A stretch of 12,134 bases of DNA from Gammaproteobacteria bacterium RIFCSPHIGHO2_12_FULL_45_12 (GTDB lineage: Bacteria; Pseudomonadota; Gammaproteobacteria; DSM-16500). The translations under genes were made by a program, and so were the position numbers. Where the stretch lies: NCBI GenBank assembly GCA_001801665.1, contig MGYH01000054.1, forward strand, positions 656 to 12,789, written 5' to 3'. The notes beneath the pieces were generated by a model. It was not told the origin of the DNA, did no database searches, and saw only the letters and a program-made list of their open reading frames with translations. Of this stretch, positions 1 to 7,795 are shown one piece after another. Numbering within the stretch: the first letter of the stretch is position 1; each line of letters begins with the position of its first letter.

Positions 1-1
1 G

Positions 2-361
2 AGGGTGAAAGATGAAAAATACTTGCCTGAAACGCATGCCATGGTAAACCAGTATTATGAGTTGGCAGAGCGAGACTGGCGTGATGGACTGTGCGCTTTA
101 TATGCTTATGAATCGCAAGTCCCCTCCGTGTCTGCCTCTAAAATTGAGGGGTTAAAGCGGTTTTATGGGATTGAGGATGAGTCAACATTGGCATTTTTTA
201 CAGCTCACCAGGTTTATGACGTGGGTCATGCAGAGCAAGTGGCGCGTTTGATTGAGCATTATGCTGAGCCTGACAAGGCGGAAATGGCCACGCGTGAAGC
301 GGCACAGTCTTTATGGGGCTTTTTGGATGGCATGTGTCGAGTCAATCAGATAGCTTGCTGA
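2..361 (+). CDS. CADD/PqqC-like diiron oxygenase (probable para-aminobenzoate synthesis), C-terminal part
   Basis: The reading frame is open from the left edge and ends with TGA at 359-361. About 119 residues are visible of a protein that is usually about 230, so the gene is cut by the window. The GTG at position 5 is probably an internal valine, because the sequence around it (RVKDEKYLPET) reads as mid-protein. The fragment matches the C-terminal half of the CADD family (Chlamydia CT610, TenA/PqqC fold). Counting from that valine, the metal ligands E36 (in YAYESQVP), H68 and D72 (in AHQVYDVGH) are spaced exactly as Glu142, His174 and Asp178 of CT610. K46 falls at the position of Lys152, a residue implicated in its self-sacrificing chemistry. 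Family knowledge: CADD proteins make para-aminobenzoate for folate in organisms lacking PabABC. Assignment of that role here is inference. The gene is convergent with the pilin gene. Confidence 0.85.
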   Translation, partial: RVKDEKYLPETHAMVNQYYELAERDWRDGLCALYAYESQVPSVSASKIEGLKRFYGIEDESTLAFFTAHQVYDVGHAEQVARLIEHYAEPDKAEMATREAAQSLWGFLDGMCRVNQIAC

Positions 362-371
362 TATAATGACA

Positions 372-393
372 CCCGTGCTGTAGGCAGCACGGG
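372..393. terminator. Hairpin between convergent CADD-like and pilin genes
   Basis: The 9-bp arms CCCGTGCTG and CAGCACGGG are perfect and enclose a 4-nt loop (TAGG). It starts 10 bp after the CADD-like stop and lies 30 bp after the pilin stop on the other strand. The following bases are only moderately T-rich on either strand, so it may be a weak bidirectional terminator or a 3' stabilising hairpin. Confidence 0.6.
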
Positions 394-423
394 TGGTGTG
401 TTATGTGCAAGTCACAGAGTGGG

Positions 424-798
424 TCAAGAAATACCCGTGGCTGAGAACGTGGCGGTGGTTGAATTGGGCCCGGTGACGGTGCAGGTAACGGTTTCGTCTG
501 CGGCAATGGCGCCTGAGGTGATAGTGTAGTTGGTGGGCAGCCCATCTTGCAGCGTGTTTGCAACATCGGTGCAATTGGCGATGGCTACGCCTAATGAGCT
601 ACTCAGTTTACGTGCCGCATAATTACTGGCACTTGAAGAAGCGAGAGCACCCGCAATACCTTGGGTGGCGCTAGTTTGGGCGGTGGATGATAGATCAATA
701 AACTTTGGAATGGCGACAGCCGCAAGAATGCCAATCAGCGCGATGACAATGACCAGCTCAATGAGCGTAAAACCTTGAGAAGACATTCTAACTCTCAT
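424..798 (-). CDS. mshA: Type IV pilin, MSHA major-pilin-like
   Basis: This is a small prepilin with a class III signal: the leader ends in SSQG and is followed by FTLIELVIVIALIGIL, with the conserved Glu at mature position 5. The mature protein is 115 residues. The hydrophobic helix runs into AIPKFIDLSSTAQ, which resembles the PKFLNL region of MSHA pilins, followed by an Ala/Ser-rich stretch. Two cysteines (mature positions 67 and 97) could form the C-terminal D-region disulfide. An ATG at 837 is in frame, but it lies at or before the predicted transcription start. ATG 798 gives the leader MRVRMSSQG with two arginines and an AGGG about 10 nt upstream. ATG 786 (MSSQG) is also possible, with GAGAG 5 nt upstream. 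It would be processed at the inner membrane and polymerised by MshE/MshG. It is the only pilin gene in the window and is clearly richer in G+C than the machinery genes. Confidence 0.85.
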   Translation of the reverse strand: MRVRMSSQGFTLIELVIVIALIGILAAVAIPKFIDLSSTAQTSATQGIAGALASSSASNYAARKLSSSLGVAIANCTDVANTLQDGLPTNYTITSGAIAADETVTCTVTGPNSTTATFSATGIS

Positions 799-839
799 GA
801 GTGCAATCCCTAGCTGAGCACGTTTAAATTCAATCATTT

Positions 840-848
840 ATTGTAGCA
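840..848 (-). promoter_or_regulatory. Candidate extended -10 promoter for the pilin gene
   Basis: On the minus strand the sequence reads TGCTACAAT, a TGn extension joined to a 5-of-6 match to TATAAT. A weak -35 (TTTCAC) lies 18 bp upstream. Initiation would fall near 833, giving a leader of about 35 nt to ATG 798, and it would exclude the ATG at 837. Assignment is by consensus only. Confidence 0.45.
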
Positions 849-917
849 CTGGGCTATCAAATAGTGAAAGGTTAAATTGAATCAATGTACTAGGATCGGT
901 TTGATAAATAACAGATG

Positions 918-2141
918 TTAGTGATGAACCATGTCAATCATATTCCAGATGGGCAAATAGACGCCAAGAGCGAGTATTAAAATTAAAATAGAGACAATTC
1001 CAATGAGAAACGGACCAATGAAATCATTTAAACGTTTTAAATCATATTCAACTTCCTGATGTTGAAAATTGCTAATGTAATGCAGGGCAGGAGAAAGTTC
1101 CCCACTTGCTTCACCAACCGCAAGAATTTGAGCTTCCAGTGGGGATAATAGTTCAAATTTGGCAGATGCTTGTGTAAAGGGAATGCCACGTTCAATCGCT
1201 TCCTCGATTTTGGTTAATTGATCAATGAGATAGGTGTTAGAGATAATTTGCTTCACTAGCTTTAAGCCTTGATTGAGAGGGATGCCTGAGTCCACGACTA
1301 AGGCTAATGATTGGCAAATTCGAATCAGTAATATCTGTTTCAATAATTTTCCGAATAAGGGCATTTTTAAAGATAAACGACCATATAAACGGCTGCCGGA
1401 TGGCGTTTTTAGGTAATAAAAAAATAAAAACGTCATTAAGCTAATAGCGATTATTATGTACTGAAAATAATGGATAAAAAAATTGGAGCTACCAATTAAA
1501 AATCGGGTTTGCCAAGGTAATGTCACCGAAAGATTGGCGTAAAATTTGGCGAAAGTTGGAATAACAAATAAATTGATAGTCAATATGGCGCTTAAAATGG
1601 CAAGTAAAACCATGGTAGGGTACCTAAATGCGGATTTTATTTGTTTGCTGTTATTTGCCTCAAAGATAAGGTATTGATGCAGATGTGCAAAAGATTTATC
1701 TAAATGTCCCGTTGTTTCACCAATTTGAATAATGCTAATCATTAAGGGCGAAAAAATATCAGGAAAATGTTGCATGGCTGCTGCTAAACTTTGTCCTTTC
1801 GCAATATAATCAAGAATACCCTTTAAACTGATGGATAAAAGCTGATTACGCGTTAATTCAGCAAGTTGACGTAAAGCAGCGTCGATGGGCACACCGGCTT
1901 CGTGTAATAGTTGCATTTGACGCGTAAAAACAACAAGCTCATTAGGCGGTAAACTTTTAAGTTGCAGCCAACGATAACATTGGCTAGTCGGACTTAATTT
2001 GTGTGTTATTAGCTTAATATCAAGAGGCGTAATGCCTTCTTTGATCAGTTCAAGGTTCAGTGTGTCAAGGTCAATCGCAGTGCGTTTACCGGAACGTACA
2101 GCACCCTGTTTATCTCGGCCATAATATATAAAATCAGCCAT
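918..2141 (-). CDS. mshG: MshG, PilC/GspF-like inner-membrane platform protein
   Basis: This is the polytopic platform protein through which the assembly ATPase drives pilin extraction and polymerisation. At 407 residues it has the usual length. The two T2SF domains are visible at about 69-192 and 272-396. The paired family motifs are GVPIDAALRQLAE (83-95) with SGIPLNQGLKLV (285-296), and GETTGHLDKSF (141-151) with VGEASGELSPAL (342-353). Membrane segments lie at about 176-196, 222-243 and 375-396. The start at 2141 has GGAG about 10 nt upstream and lies 15 bp after the mshE stop. It is the last gene of the closely packed block. About 120 bp separate it from the pilin gene, with no obvious terminator between. 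The middle of the gene is very AT-rich. Confidence 0.93.
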   Translation of the reverse strand: MADFIYYGRDKQGAVRSGKRTAIDLDTLNLELIKEGITPLDIKLITHKLSPTSQCYRWLQLKSLPPNELVVFTRQMQLLHEAGVPIDAALRQLAELTRNQLLSISLKGILDYIAKGQSLAAAMQHFPDIFSPLMISIIQIGETTGHLDKSFAHLHQYLIFEANNSKQIKSAFRYPTMVLLAILSAILTINLFVIPTFAKFYANLSVTLPWQTRFLIGSSNFFIHYFQYIIIAISLMTFLFFYYLKTPSGSRLYGRLSLKMPLFGKLLKQILLIRICQSLALVVDSGIPLNQGLKLVKQIISNTYLIDQLTKIEEAIERGIPFTQASAKFELLSPLEAQILAVGEASGELSPALHYISNFQHQEVEYDLKRLNDFIGPFLIGIVSILILILALGVYLPIWNMIDMVHH

Positions 2142-2156
2142 TCTGGCAAAACTCCA

Positions 2157-3854
2157 TTAAACTTCACCGGCCATACGAATCACTTCACGTACGGTGGTGG
2201 TGCCGTTATAAACAAGTTCCAAACCTGATAAAACAAGTGGTTTGTAGTGGGGTTGCGGGGTAGCCAGTTTTGAGAGCACACTGATATTATCGTGACGCAA
2301 GGCATCAATCAGTTCATCGGTAATTGATAATAGTTCAAATACACCCACACGACCATGATAGCCTGTATGATGGCAATAAGAGCAGCCAGCCCCATTTTTA
2401 AACGATGTGAAATGCTTATCATGTCGTTCAATCGTTTTAAGCCAGGCCATTTCATTCTCTGAAAGCGTGTCATCAGTTTTACATTTATCACAAATACGCC
2501 TGACCAGACGCTGCGCCATGATGCCGCGCAAGACGCTAGCCACAAGGTAACCTTTAGCACCCATCTCAAGGAGGCGTGTTGCTGCGCTGATGGTGTCATT
2601 CGTATGTAGGGTTGCCATTACAAAGTGACCCGTCATGGCGGCCCGTAGAGCAATCTCCATGGTTTCCTGATCGCGAAGTTCGCCGATCATGATGATGTCA
2701 GGATCCTGACGTAAAATGGAGCGCAAGATACTGGCGAAGGTAAGGTTGATTTTAGTATTGACCTGTACTTGATTGATTCTCGGCAAACGATACTCAATGG
2801 GATCTTCAACCGTAATAATTTTTTCTTCTTCAGTGTTAAGTTTATTTAAGGAAGCATAAAGAGTGGTTGTTTTGCCGCTTCCAGTAGGGCCGACTATCAG
2901 CAATAAGCCATATGAGATGGTTAACAAACGGTTATATTCATATAACACCAATTCAGGCATATCAAGTTGATTGAGATCTAACATATCGGCAGATTGATTA
3001 AGTAAGCGCATGACTAGCGATTCACCATATTGAACGGGTAACGTTGAGACGCGAACATCATATTTTTTGTTCATGACCGAAATGGAAAATCGCCCATCTT
3101 GCGGCAATCGTTTTTCGGAAATATTTAATCCCGAGGCGAGTTTAATGCGTTGAACCAGGGCTTTGGAGATAGATTGATCAGGTAAAATTTGTTCATGTAA
3201 AACCCCGTCAATTCGCAAGCGAATCCGGATAATATTTTCGCCTGGCTCAATGTGAATGTCAGATGCGTCCACTTGAGAAGCATCCTCAAAAATAGAGCGT
3301 AACAAATTAACAACCGGCAAATCCTCAGATGAAAAATCATGCATATGTGAAAAAATGTCGAGGTCATCATGTTTGATATCCTCTGATAATGATTCAGCTA
3401 ACTGGGAGATTTCATCAGTTCGCCGATAAAAATCATTTAAAATATCTAATAAATCATTTTCTCTGATCAATGCTAAATCGACTTTAACTTTTAATACCCG
3501 CTCAATTTCATCTAGTGCAACCAAGTCCTGAGGATCAACCATGCCAACTAACAAATGATCATTTTTCTTTTCAATCACAATGGCGCGACAATGACGTGCA
3601 TAAAATTCAGGAAGCAGTTTGACAATTTGAGGGTCTAGCGAGTGATTTTTGAGGTCGATGTAGGGAAGTTGAAGTTGTTCAGAAAGTAATTGTAGTAATT
3701 TAGGTTCTTCAATGTAGCCAAAATCTACTAAAATTTGGCCAATTTTTTTATCAGAATTCTTTTGTTCCTGCAGAGCCGCTACAAGTTGCTCGCTGGTAAT
3801 TAAGTGTTTTTCTTGTAATAACTCAGCAATAAGCGTTTTTTTAATTATTGGCAT
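2157..3854 (-). CDS. mshE: MshE, PilB/GspE-type pilus assembly ATPase with MshEN domain
   Basis: This is the cytoplasmic hexameric ATPase that powers pilus extension. Its 565 residues are full length. The N-terminal MshEN region has the known layout of two 24-residue motifs joined by 5 residues: motif I at 8-31, linker 32-36, motif II at 37-60. Motif II is well kept (KIG, FG, final Q60). Motif I has lost the usual Arg (Leu8), both Gly (Ala10, His17) and a hydrophobic residue (Gln14). The catalytic part is intact: Walker A GPTGSGKTT (322-330), Asp box ITVEDPIEYR (347-356), Walker B DPDIIMIGE (383-391 region), His box TGHFVMATLHTN (408-419), and the zinc-binding cysteines 455, 458, 491 and 494. 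AAGGA lies 7 nt before the start, inside the end of mshN, which it overlaps by 14 bp. In Vibrio, MshE is a c-di-GMP receptor; whether that holds here is uncertain because of motif I. Confidence 0.95.
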   Translation of the reverse strand: MPIIKKTLIAELLQEKHLITSEQLVAALQEQKNSDKKIGQILVDFGYIEEPKLLQLLSEQLQLPYIDLKNHSLDPQIVKLLPEFYARHCRAIVIEKKNDHLLVGMVDPQDLVALDEIERVLKVKVDLALIRENDLLDILNDFYRRTDEISQLAESLSEDIKHDDLDIFSHMHDFSSEDLPVVNLLRSIFEDASQVDASDIHIEPGENIIRIRLRIDGVLHEQILPDQSISKALVQRIKLASGLNISEKRLPQDGRFSISVMNKKYDVRVSTLPVQYGESLVMRLLNQSADMLDLNQLDMPELVLYEYNRLLTISYGLLLIVGPTGSGKTTTLYASLNKLNTEEEKIITVEDPIEYRLPRINQVQVNTKINLTFASILRSILRQDPDIIMIGELRDQETMEIALRAAMTGHFVMATLHTNDTISAATRLLEMGAKGYLVASVLRGIMAQRLVRRICDKCKTDDTLSENEMAWLKTIERHDKHFTSFKNGAGCSYCHHTGYHGRVGVFELLSITDELIDALRHDNISVLSKLATPQPHYKPLVLSGLELVYNGTTTVREVIRMAGEV

Positions 3855-5091
3855 AGGCTTGTCCTTGCAGTGCTTTCAGGCGAGAACGTAAGTAGACAAG
3901 CGATTCTGTGTTTAAATGGCCTTCTGATAATGCCTTGATATAGGCAAAGTTTGCTTGCTTTGGCTCATTTATTTTTTCCAGTGAGACTGCCATTCCAAAC
4001 CACCAGTTGCCATTTTGTGGATTGATGTTGACTAATCGTTTGTAAAGATTAATGGCAAGCTTATCATCATTCAGTTGCTGATAAAGTGCCGCAATAAAAG
4101 CATGAAAGTCAGGATTATCATTAATGGTGGGTGATACAGATTGCATTAAATTTAATGCTTGGGTGATTTTTCCACGACTTGTCAGTATTCTTGCTTTTAA
4201 TTCGATTAAAGAAGGAAATTCAGGACTTAATATTAATCCATTGTCAACAATGGCTTCCGCACGTTTGATTTGACCCTGATCAAGCAGTAAGGCTATGAGA
4301 GAGACGCGGGCATTTAGAAACTGTGGATCGGTTTTTAGAAGTAAGTTCAGTGTGTTGATGGCAGTTTGATATTGTCCTGATTCTGCTTCAGATAAGGCAG
4401 ACTGATATTGCTCAGTTAAAATGCTTTGAATGGCAGGTGTTTTGATCCTGTTGCCTGGTAGTTTTGTTTTATATTGTTCCAAAGTGGGCTGGTATTCCAC
4501 GGCAATGACAAGTTCAGGATTTTTTTCAGTGGTATTGAGGTTGACATATTTAATGTTTGAACCAGGGAATAGCCTAAAATGAACAATTGTATCTCCATTT
4601 TGAGCACTCGTTGAAAGCTGTTCAATCGCAGAATTCAAGTAATTTAAGGTAGGTAAAGCGGCTACCAATTGGGCATTTTCAAGTGTGACTGACAAGTTAC
4701 CACTGATGTTATCGCTTTCTATGTGATATAAAGCGGGATGATCCAGCAAAAAAGTGATTTCAGTGATGTTGTCTTTTACTTGCACTGACATGCCCGTGAT
4801 GAGTGCGGGCTTGAGCCAGCTCATTTCAGAGCTTGAAAAATGCGGCGCAGATTTTGTGAGGGAGGTAGATTGCACAAGAGGCTTCGCCAACGTGCTGTCA
4901 GCAGACTTTGTTAAAAGTATAAAGAGATAACTTAAAATAATCAGGCTGAACAAAGCTGATCCCGCCATAATTTTTTTAATAGAAATAGGGTGAGTTGAAG
5001 GTTTGTTTCCAGTCAGAAAAATATTGGGGATATTTGAATGAACGGCTTCGCGTTTTTCTAAATCTTTTAACATATTATTGATTAAGCTCAT
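3841..5091 (-). CDS. mshN: MshN, membrane-anchored TPR pilus biogenesis protein
   Basis: The N-terminus MSLINNMLKDLEKRE is the signature opening of MshN proteins. It is followed by one membrane helix at about 42-61, so the bulk of the 416 residues would be periplasmic. Residues of about 100-200 form a beta-rich stretch with repeated short hydrophobic strands that looks AMIN-like, a domain type that binds peptidoglycan in PilQ and AmiC. This resemblance is by eye only. From about 225 to 400 there are TPR-type helical repeats, for example YQTAINTLNLLLKTDPQF and DDKLAINLYKRLVNINPQN. It starts in an ATGA overlap with mshM and overlaps mshE by 14 bp. AGGAAG lies 9 nt before the start. Its likely role, by analogy with TPR pilotins and scaffolds, is to assemble or anchor the MshL secretin. 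Confidence 0.88.
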   Translation of the reverse strand: MSLINNMLKDLEKREAVHSNIPNIFLTGNKPSTHPISIKKIMAGSALFSLIILSYLFILLTKSADSTLAKPLVQSTSLTKSAPHFSSSEMSWLKPALITGMSVQVKDNITEITFLLDHPALYHIESDNISGNLSVTLENAQLVAALPTLNYLNSAIEQLSTSAQNGDTIVHFRLFPGSNIKYVNLNTTEKNPELVIAVEYQPTLEQYKTKLPGNRIKTPAIQSILTEQYQSALSEAESGQYQTAINTLNLLLKTDPQFLNARVSLIALLLDQGQIKRAEAIVDNGLILSPEFPSLIELKARILTSRGKITQALNLMQSVSPTINDNPDFHAFIAALYQQLNDDKLAINLYKRLVNINPQNGNWWFGMAVSLEKINEPKQANFAYIKALSEGHLNTESLVYLRSRLKALQGQAYANN

Positions 5092-5990
5092 GACGAAAAA
5101 CTTCCTTTTAATACGAGTAGTCCCGCCATTAAAAGAGCGATGACAATTAGACGTTTGCCAACCACTGAAAGTCTGGTTGCATTCGCAATTTCAGTATCTT
5201 TGATAGCAAGACGCATGGCTTTATGATCAATGATACGAACACCGCGCCCATAAGCAACCAGCAGGCATTTATGAGAAAGAATGTTGACAATCCTGGGTAT
5301 TCCCCTGCTTGCGCGGAATAATAAATGACGGGCTTTTTTAGTAAACAGGCTGCCATGCGCATATCCGGCTACTGCGAGACGATGGTAAAGATAAATATCA
5401 AGATCTTCTCGATTCAATAAGGGTAATTGGTATGAAAAACTGATGCGTTGTTTAAATTGCCTAAATTTTGGTTTATTGAGTCGTTCATCCAGCTCAGATT
5501 GTCCAAATAAGACAACTTGCAAAAGCTTATGCGATTCAGTCTCAAGATTAGTGAGTAAACGGATAGTTTCCAGACTCTCATCACAAAGCGCTTGTGCTTC
5601 ATCAATAATCAATACTACTTTTTTGCCTTGTGTGAAGAGTGACATAAGGTGTTGATAAAGGGCTGTCAATAATTCATGTTGATCTTGTGAAGTCGTTGGA
5701 TCAAGTCCTAGTTCACGGGCAAATGCTTTTCGTAGTTCGACAGGGGTTAAATCTGGGTTGGGTATATAAGCTGTCACATAGGTCTCATCCAGACTTCCCA
5801 GTAATTTTCGACATAGCAGCGTCTTACCTGTGCCTACTTCACCAATAATTTTGATAAACCCTTCGCCGCTACCAATGCAAATTTGCAAGGTATTTAATGC
5901 TTCCTGGTGCCCCCTTAGGTGACAAAAAAAGTTAGGATTAGGTGTCAGGCTAAAAGGAAGCGTTTTCAAATTAAAAAATTCTGTATACAT
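5088..5990 (-). CDS. mshM: MshM, ExeA/GspA-like AAA+ ATPase
   Basis: The 300 residues begin MYTEFFNLKTLPFSLTPNP, the typical start of ExeA/MshM proteins. Walker A GEVGTGKT is at 50-57, Walker B VVLIIDEAQ at 125-133, a sensor-1-like VVLFGQSEL at 159-167, and the sensor-2 region SRGIPRIVN at 228-236. A single hydrophobic helix at about 279-295 ends the protein almost at once. ExeA proteins are longer because a peptidoglycan-binding domain follows this helix; here only about five residues remain, as is usual for MshM. ExeA-type ATPases help insert secretins through the cell wall, so a role with MshL is likely, perhaps with MshN supplying the periplasmic part. AGGA lies 9 nt before the start and the gap to mshL is 12 bp. 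Confidence 0.92.
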   Translation of the reverse strand: MYTEFFNLKTLPFSLTPNPNFFCHLRGHQEALNTLQICIGSGEGFIKIIGEVGTGKTLLCRKLLGSLDETYVTAYIPNPDLTPVELRKAFARELGLDPTTSQDQHELLTALYQHLMSLFTQGKKVVLIIDEAQALCDESLETIRLLTNLETESHKLLQVVLFGQSELDERLNKPKFRQFKQRISFSYQLPLLNREDLDIYLYHRLAVAGYAHGSLFTKKARHLLFRASRGIPRIVNILSHKCLLVAYGRGVRIIDHKAMRLAIKDTEIANATRLSVVGKRLIVIALLMAGLLVLKGSFSS

Positions 5991-6002
5991 GGCGAGATGT
6001 CC

Positions 6003-7784
6003 TCACGAATTGTTTGAACGCTCAGCTTCATTGCCAAATATTTTCGGTAATCCACCCGCATGAAAAGGCCGCCTTAACATGCGAAAAGATTTTTGACTGG
6101 TTTTAAGAGTTTTAATCATGTCAGTGTTACTGGCCACAATGGGTCGGAGTAAGATGATCAGTTCAGATTTGGTAGCAACCTGACTGGTGCGCCTGAATGC
6201 GGCGCCAACAAAGGGTATCTTGCTCAATCCGGGAACGCCCGCCGTAATTTCAGTCATTTTATTTTGCATTAAGCCGCCAATGACGACCACTTGCCCATTT
6301 TTAGCTCTGACAATGTTGTCAGATTCACGAATCGTGCTAAAGGCGAGGGGTAGGGTCAGGTTGTTTGCGGTGTTGTTGGTTGTGCCAAGACCAACGGTTT
6401 TAATCTGCTGGGTGACTTGGCTGACGCTTGGATGAATATGTAGAATGACCGTGTTTTCGCCGCTGATTTCAGGCGTGACATCAAGCGTGATCCCAGAAAA
6501 AAATGGCATTAAGGTAACATCTTGCGAAGGTAGCGTATTGGTGCCAATGATGGTATTTGACGTCGAGACGCCCGTTACAAAAAATTCATCTTGACCCACT
6601 TTGATAACTGCTTTTTGATTATTGACCGTTGAAATATTGGGGCTTGATAATACCTGTACATTGCCTTGAGTTTGTAAAAGATTGATTAACGCCGTAAAGT
6701 TACCATTGACTTTAAGTGCAAAGACGCCGTTTAATTGTGTCACTTGATTGATATCATTATTATTAAAAGTACCGTTTGCTGCTTGACCTAAACCGGCCGC
6801 CGTATTGGCAAGACCGGTCACAGGATCAAGTAAGGCCGGATTATTTAACACGCTCCAGTCAACGCCTGCCTGAAATGAATCATCCAGTTTGATTTCCAGA
6901 ATTTTAGCTTCCAAAATAACTTGTCTATTCAGGCTGGACTGTAAACTGTTTACAAAGCGAGTAATATTGTGAAGTTCACGCGGAAAGGCGCGTACCATGA
7001 TCACGCCCGTTTGTGCGTTTGTGGTGACACTATGACCTTCTTGTTTGTCCAGCATGCCGCGAATGGAAGCGTCTATGTTTTTCCAGAAATCAACTTCCGA
7101 TTTTGTTTCTATGCTGCTAATGGTGCCTAAACTACCTGATCTGGGATTGTTGGTACCCCCTTGCTGAGTGCTATTGCTTCCTGTCGTAATGGCACCGGCA
7201 TTGCTAACTTGACCGGTTGTCAGTTGCGTATAAGAATTGCCAGAGCGTTTAATATCCAGATAATTGATATGATAGAGTTGGGTTTCAAGTTTGGGGGGTA
7301 ACACTTCATACCCATAAGATGTTTTATGATATTCAAAACCATAGCTGTCTTGCATGGCATCCATGGTTTCTTTTATCGTGACATTTTTTAAATTTAAAGA
7401 CACATTGCCGGAAATAGAGGGGTTCACAACCATGTTGTATTTCGTGTCGGCAACAAGGCTCATAAAAAACTCTTTGGCAGGCATATTGTTGGCTGTGACA
7501 TCAAATCGGGCAGGCGCATGTCGAGCGGGATTGACATAATGTGATAATGGCGGCAGGAGAGCAGCATTAATCCCGCGAGGAGGCCGATGGGTGCGTGGAG
7601 TATGATAGGATTCGTCCGTATTAATGCTATTTTGCATGGCTGTTTCTATTTGCTGGGCTGAGGTCGGGTGAGCAGGGTGAACTGTTTTGCAACCTCCAAG
7701 CAAAATAACCAGATTAGCCATTAAAAACAGTTTGCTAATAGCAGAAAATCCCAACCTCATGTTGACTTCATCCCTTTTAGTCAT
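6003..7784 (-). CDS. mshL: MshL, outer-membrane secretin lipoprotein
   Basis: This forms the outer-membrane channel for the pilus. Of 593 residues, the first part carries a lipoprotein signal with lipobox LLGGC (Cys32). Lys follows the cysteine and there is no Asp at +2, consistent with outer-membrane sorting. An STN/N0-type domain spans about 93-165. A linker rich in Ser, Thr, Asn and Gly lies at about 182-225, a secretin-N region (VIMVRAFPREL) at 240-290, and the secretin barrel at about 355-550. The barrel includes VQVLSSPNISTVNNQKA and the closing motif VPGLSKIPFVGAAF (517-530). The start is uncertain: ATG 7784 follows mshK by 11 bp with a weak AAGAAG, whereas ATG 7760 gives a more typical signal (MRLGFSAISKLF) with AAAGGGA about 10 nt upstream. 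The 3' end is 12 bp from mshM. Confidence 0.93.
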   Translation of the reverse strand: MTKRDEVNMRLGFSAISKLFLMANLVILLGGCKTVHPAHPTSAQQIETAMQNSINTDESYHTPRTHRPPRGINAALLPPLSHYVNPARHAPARFDVTANNMPAKEFFMSLVADTKYNMVVNPSISGNVSLNLKNVTIKETMDAMQDSYGFEYHKTSYGYEVLPPKLETQLYHINYLDIKRSGNSYTQLTTGQVSNAGAITTGSNSTQQGGTNNPRSGSLGTISSIETKSEVDFWKNIDASIRGMLDKQEGHSVTTNAQTGVIMVRAFPRELHNITRFVNSLQSSLNRQVILEAKILEIKLDDSFQAGVDWSVLNNPALLDPVTGLANTAAGLGQAANGTFNNNDINQVTQLNGVFALKVNGNFTALINLLQTQGNVQVLSSPNISTVNNQKAVIKVGQDEFFVTGVSTSNTIIGTNTLPSQDVTLMPFFSGITLDVTPEISGENTVILHIHPSVSQVTQQIKTVGLGTTNNTANNLTLPLAFSTIRESDNIVRAKNGQVVVIGGLMQNKMTEITAGVPGLSKIPFVGAAFRRTSQVATKSELIILLRPIVASNTDMIKTLKTSQKSFRMLRRPFHAGGLPKIFGNEAERSNNS

Positions 7785-7795
7785 GCTTTGCTTCT

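Noticed and set aside
342..566. Minus-strand frame of 74 codons overlapping the pilin gene.
   Set aside because: It is proline-rich, overlaps the pilin in another frame, and runs through the hairpin at 372-393.
799..837. Extension of the pilin to an ATG at 837 (13 extra residues beginning MIEFKRAQ).
   Set aside because: It would lie at or upstream of the predicted transcription start near 833 and would give an unusually long prepilin leader of 22 residues; ATG 798 or 786 gives a normal leader.
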